Assembly (NCBI RefSeq): GCF_036669915.1
Contig: NC_089312.1
Coordinates: forward strand, 11,527,209-11,591,208
Direction: 5' to 3'
DNA from: Pocillopora verrucosa
Lineage: Eukaryota; Cnidaria; Anthozoa; Scleractinia; Pocilloporidae
Length of the DNA: 64,000 nt
In this document: one piece after another, positions 59,177 to 64,000 of the stretch
Position numbering within the stretch: the stretch's first letter is position 1
How the letters are laid out: each line of letters begins with the position of its first letter
Program-made: the position numbers and the translations under genes
The notes under the pieces: model-generated
What the model was told of the DNA's origin: nothing
Seen by the model: the letters and a program-made list of their open reading frames with translations, nothing else
Databases searched by the model: none

Positions 59177-62100
59177 ATGGCTTACAAATCAATGTTAATG
59201 ATTTTAGTATTTGCTGCTATCGGGCAGGACTACATACTGGGTAAGTAACATTTCGAAGTCGCCTTTTTGATATACCTTTATGACGAAAATTGGAAACATC
59301 AACTACTGTTCCTTTCACACGACAAAATTACCTCGGCAGGTATAAAATTCGGTAGAAACAAGGTGGAAGTAATTCACAGGGGAAAACAATTACAAGGTAG
59401 GGACAAACCACCAATCAAACACATTTGATTTCAAGTGAATGAAGGGGGAAAGTTTCTAAAGAAACTGTGGTGCTGAGTCGGTTTGACGAAGGGTTAAAGT
59501 TCAAAACGTCAGATTTCAAACTCTTTACGGTGGCCAATTTACGCTATCAACTTAGTTGATAATGCAAAATTATCTTGTTACATTTGATTTTAACGTGGCA
59601 TTTTGAAAAGATAAAAATATTTCTAACGCCGTTTACTTTTAAGCGGTTATAAATCTTGTGTATGTTGCATGTAGATCTGGTGATGCTCGACAGTCGCGTA
59701 GCTCCGCATGACCTTGACAACTTACACGCATTTGTGCGACCAAAACTGCTTGAGGACAGTAAAGATGAGGGAAGTAAGTAATGGTTATCATAGGCTTAGA
59801 CCTACAAGTATGTTAGAGTGGACGAACATGTGGGGCACATTACACACAGAGAGAAATCAAGTACAGTAAAGCAAAACCCTGTTCACTGGTGCTCATGTCA
59901 ATGAGATCAAGTTAAACTGTGAGCACTTAGTCCTTTTTCCAGTAGTATGCCCATACCAAAGATCTCCTCTGATCTCTGTCCTCTTCGTTAGTGATGCTTC
60001 AGGAAAACGGAATTGAAGACTTCCGTCCGTTAGACGTTACTATTGAAACAGATGAAGGGCCACACAAAGAAAAAAAGCACCACAAAGAGAAGGACCAGAT
60101 GTTAGTTTCCCATACTGGAGATAACGATGAAGGATACAACTTACAAGATATGCCCGAATATAAGATGGAAACCAAAGCAGACTTCGAAGAGAACCAAGAA
60201 GCAATTGATTGGCTAATGAAAGATCCTAACGAGTACAACGCAAAATCTTTTGAAGATAGCGATGCGTTAGAAGACACAAACAATTTCGGTTTAGATATGG
60301 ACTTTCCCAATATGGAAGATCAACATCGGACAACTTTTCGTCAAAGAAAAAAGGGGAAAGAAAGACACAATGACATGTCTGGGAAGGGTACAATTAAGCT
60401 TCCTGGTAACCCGCAGTTACTTCAGGATAGTGACCAAATTGGAGATGATACAGACTTGTTATCGAGTGAAATGGACGCTGAAACTGGCATACATCGTGCT
60501 AAGTTAACAAAATCGACAGATAGTGACAAAAACTTCCAAAATTCCGAATATTCTGAAAATGATAACTTGGATCACAGTTACAAAACTTGGAATGGTAACA
60601 ATAACGATGTGAATGACGGTACCACTGATAGATGGTTTGACGAATACGACAGCGATAAAGACGCATCTTCCAGGAAGAGTCTCCAAGAACGAATAAAAAA
60701 CCAAGACGCAAAACTATTCCAAGAAATAGACAACTATAATAAAGGAGATAACTATGAAACTTCTGATTATATGGATAATTTTGATAACTATGGCGATGAA
60801 TTAAAAAATACTATTGACCCTGAAAACAAAGACATGGCAGATGATAAGTCTGACGATGAGGAAGATACTGCCCGGGCAAACGACGGAAACTCTGATCGTT
60901 ACCAGGACGATGATGCTCCTGAAAACAAGTATGCATGGAACAGTGAGGAAAGCTCACATGTAGGTGATAAAACCGACACCGAAAAGCTAGAGGACACAGA
61001 TAATGGGGAGAACTCTGACGCTAGTGGCATTTTATCTGGCGATACAGACGATAGCCTACATGGTAAATTGGAGGACGAAAGTAGGGAAAACGCTAAAGCT
61101 ACAAACAATAATCAACAAGTTAAAAATAGAAACAGTCACAACGTAGATGGCGATAGTAAAGTACAAGAAGCAGAGGGAGAAGTGACAAATAACCAAAGCA
61201 ATAATACTGTGATACCAACAACTCAGAGTATAGGTGATGGAGAGGAGAATCATTTGGGCAGAAGTAAAGATGTGAAGATTATAAACAAAGGCCAACACAC
61301 ACAAGCTGTTAATTATAAAGAAAACGAACAGCCTGCCAACAACAAATTTTTACACCAAACAACAACTAATTCCAGCAGCGGCAAAGATCACCATTCGAAA
61401 ACCGTGAATCCTGAAGAAGATAAAATTGGCACCACTGCTAAGAGTCTTTGGATACCTGCCAAAAGTGAAATCAAAGGTTTTCAACATTCAAATTCAAGTG
61501 AGCAAGTGGTGTCACTTTCAGACCCTGAAGTCATCGGTGAAATTAAAAAAGGTTCAAAAACTGAGCAGTCTCATGAAGAATCTCAGAGCCAAACAAAAAA
61601 ACTTAAATCAAAACAAAGTGATGAACAATGGCTAATCCTTCAAAAAGTGAACGATCTCTTAAGAGAAGCAGAGGAAAGTCCTCATGCACAAATCAGTGCT
61701 GCTCTGACGAAACCAAAACTTGACCATAGAAAAGAATTTCCCCATCATAACAGCCGAACGCGATCCCAAAGAAAAAGTAACAAGCCAACGTCAACTGGAT
61801 TCCGAAGAAACTGGGAAAATTATCGTCCATCACCGCCTAGTGGCTACTCAACACCAGACCTAAAAAAAATGGAACAAGTAATCTCCTTTTTGCGGGGAAC
61901 AACATCCTCTTTATCGCTTCCTACAAGATCCTCAAGGCCATCTGATGTTTCACTGAAAAGTCTTTACTATTATCCACTTCATCCAACGCCTCAAGATCAG
62001 AATGATGGAACCTCTGCTGATACCAAAGGTAAGTTCCAAAAGTTAACTTCAAATAAACTGAAATACAGATCGTGCAGGTAACAAGTAATGAGGTGAAACT

Positions 62101-63030
62101 GCTTCTTTTGAAACTCAAAATTCTAAAACAAAAAATGTATTGAAACTGCATTTTTTTAACCTAACATTCTGTGAAATGGGGTGTTTAGCAGTATTACTGA
62201 ATAATACGTACATGTTTGAATTGTGATTCCACTACAGCAACCCTCTTTCCCAGCGTCTATACATTTTATTAAGGAGTGCAGTGGGCAATCAATGAATATC
62301 GGTTTTCTTTAGATGCAACGTTCGGTGAATGGAATGACTGGTCCTCGTGTTCAGTAACTTGTGGTAAAGGAGTAACCGTTAGAGCCCGAGTGTGCCTCGT
62401 GAATGCATGTCCTCAAAAAGATTTGTTTCAATCGAAAAGTTGTCATGAGGATATCTGTGCAGGTACGTGGTGATAACAATTACTGTACGGCTACTTCTAG
62501 TGAATTTAGCATCATAATTGTCATTAATAATTTTATTATCATTAATCTTATGATTCCTAGATGAGGTGGAAAGGGAAGCCTTGAAGGAACACAATAGACT
62601 CAGAGCCAAACATTTCTCTCCTCCATTATCCTGGTCAGCTTCCCTGGCAAGGAAGGCTCGAAAAATTGCTCAGTCTCTCGCAGGCAAGGATTTCCTTACT
62701 CTGGATGATCTTCAGGAGCGACAAGGGGAGAGTATTGCTCAAATAGTCTACACCGGGGAAAGTACAATAACAAAGACGATAGATAAATGGTACAAGGAAA
62801 TGGGGTCGTACAGTTTTTCGTATCCAAAGATAAATAGCAAAACACGACATTTTGCGCAAATAACATGGAAAGGAACGAAAAAGATGGGACTCGCTATTAC
62901 TAGAAGCGGCAGTGGAGAATACGCTTTTGTAGTTGCTCTTTATAATCCACCTGTTTCCAGTGAGAGACACTTACAGCAAAATATTCTTCCTCCTGGTCTC
63001 AGGCACGATTTGTACTCAACGTTTCGATGA
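59177..63030 (+). CDS. Secreted acidic TSP1-CAP protein 3
   Basis: Five exons, 59177-59240, 59675-59773, 59992-62028, 62313-62462 and 62561-63030 (939 residues), with all introns phase 1. Exon 1 is a signal peptide of the same 64-nt length as in CAP gene 1. The 2.0-kb exon 3 (residues about 55-733) is extremely rich in Asp, Glu, Asn, Ser and Lys, with runs such as DDKSDDEEDTA and DSDKDASS; its last 150 residues turn basic (RKSNKPTS). Exon 4 is a canonical TSP1 repeat (FGEWNDWSSCSVTCGKG, six Cys). Exon 5 is the CAP domain: EHNRLRAKHF, WSASLARKARKIAQ, GESIAQIVY, KWYKEMGSYSFSYP, RHFAQITW, VVALYNPPVS. The acid-rich middle resembles, in composition only, matrix proteins that bind calcium. No homology to a named matrix protein is claimed. 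AATAAA lies at about 63320. Confidence 0.9.
59481..59580 (+). mobile_element. Penelope-like 3' tail remnant in intron 1 of CAP gene 3
   Basis: The blocks TTGACGAAGGGTTAAAGTTC, AAAACGTCAGATTTCAAACT and CTTTACGGTGGCCAATTTAC match the tails at 19687-19790 and, inverted, 30541-30642. Only the non-coding tail remains. Confidence 0.65.
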
Positions 63031-64000
63031 AGTTAAAGTTCAGCTATAATTATGTTTGGGTTATTCAGATATACCGTGTGGAACGCTCCCACTTTCGAGC
63101 TACGTTGGTTAAGAAAACTTTTGAATATAGAATAGGAAAATGTTGCCAACTCGACTAGATTGCGCTGCAAGCTCCCTGTTTCCAGAAACCTTGAGATTAT
63201 TTTGCGTGTGAAGAATCAATAGGATTCGTTAATGATTTATCCACACTCTTAAACCCTTGTGAGATGTCTTTGATGTCTTTGTTACATAGATTCTGTTAGA
63301 AGTGACTGACGTGCTTCGAAAATAAAGAAGTTCATGCATTTTAAACATACGTTTGACTGCATACCTTGCTTAATCTTTGTGGACTGTCGAACTTTCAAAA
63401 CGCTGAATTCAAATTTTTGGAGAAGGCAAGAATTTCTTGAAATGCCTTCAAGTCAAATGAATATATAGTTTCAAAATGAATATAAGGCGCGTAGTGTTTG
63501 AAGAACTTGGAAAACCAAAAATCTATAGAGATGACACTTCCTGAAAAACTATAGAAAAAGACATGCATTGTCACCTGCCATACAATGTGGAAGGCGGGGT
63601 GATATGTCCAAAACTAAAACCCGGCTGGTGCTCAAATAATGTAATGCAACTTCTTTGACAATCTTTGAAATTATTTCATTTGGAAATGAAGCCCCGAAGT
63701 TGTTTGGATTCACAAAATTTGTAGACAGACGTCGACAGTTTTGAAGGGAAACCATTAGAATTATTTTGCAAAAGAAGAATATCATCTTGCTTAGAGATCC
63801 AAGCAGGTATTTTATTAAGTGAGCAGTTGGGAAAACGAGTAACATCTACTCCATCTAAGAAAATAACTTCAATAATCGTTCATCTGTGAATTACAACCTG
63901 TCGTTGGTCGTCTTGCTAATAACACCAAACCAAAAAGGTCATTTAATCGCTTCCCTACTGGCTTACAACTTGTTCTAATGCCATTTAACATACATTTTTT
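63031..64000. other. Downstream flank of CAP gene 3
   Basis: The 3' UTR of gene 3 probably ends after AATAAA at about 63320. No other gene is recognised up to the window edge. Confidence 0.45.

Noticed and set aside
59380-59396. A 17-nt candidate exon in intron 1 of CAP gene 3
   Set aside because: Including it breaks the phase-1 chain that all other introns of the family follow.
60499-61304. Several minus-strand ORFs over the acidic exon
   Set aside because: They are shadows produced by the biased codon use of the Asp/Glu-rich plus-strand exon.

Overview
The window is nuclear DNA from an animal, most likely an anthozoan cnidarian and plausibly a stony coral. It is AT-rich, with GT-AG introns of about 100 to 2000 bp and many decayed Penelope-like retroelement fragments. 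It carries an intron-poor class A receptor, ENDOD1-like and BPI/LBP-like genes, and secreted CAP plus thrombospondin-1 proteins. Taxonomy is inferred from gene content only. All exon models were built by eye from splice sites, reading phase and paralogue comparison; no search was run.

Layout. 1-960 is a tandem array with a 55-bp unit that decays downstream. 4138-5139 (minus) is a single-exon class A GPCR. 13270-13464 is a broken ENDOD1-like fragment lying upstream of an intact three-exon ENDOD1-like secreted nuclease gene (14444-16974, plus). 17000-22600 is mostly repeats. 22631-43530 holds two BPI/LBP-family genes arranged head to head, each with 16 coding exons and start codons only 277 bp apart. 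47042-63030 holds three consecutive same-strand genes for secreted proteins that end in a CAP (SCP/PR-1) domain. Each has a giant low-complexity exon, the last two have a TSP1 repeat before the CAP domain, and all introns are phase 1.

Function. The nuclease-like protein and the two lipid-binding BPI/LBP proteins fit secreted innate defence, though neither activity is shown. The CAP genes form a lineage-style tandem family. Their CAP domains stay similar while the disordered middle exon runs from lysine/arginine-rich (gene 1) through mixed (gene 2) to strongly Asp/Glu/Asn-rich (gene 3). This is the least familiar system in the window; an extracellular-matrix or mineral-associated role for the acidic member is a hypothesis only. 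The remaining sequence contains transposon remnants, foldback elements and simple repeats, with no further gene that I recognise.
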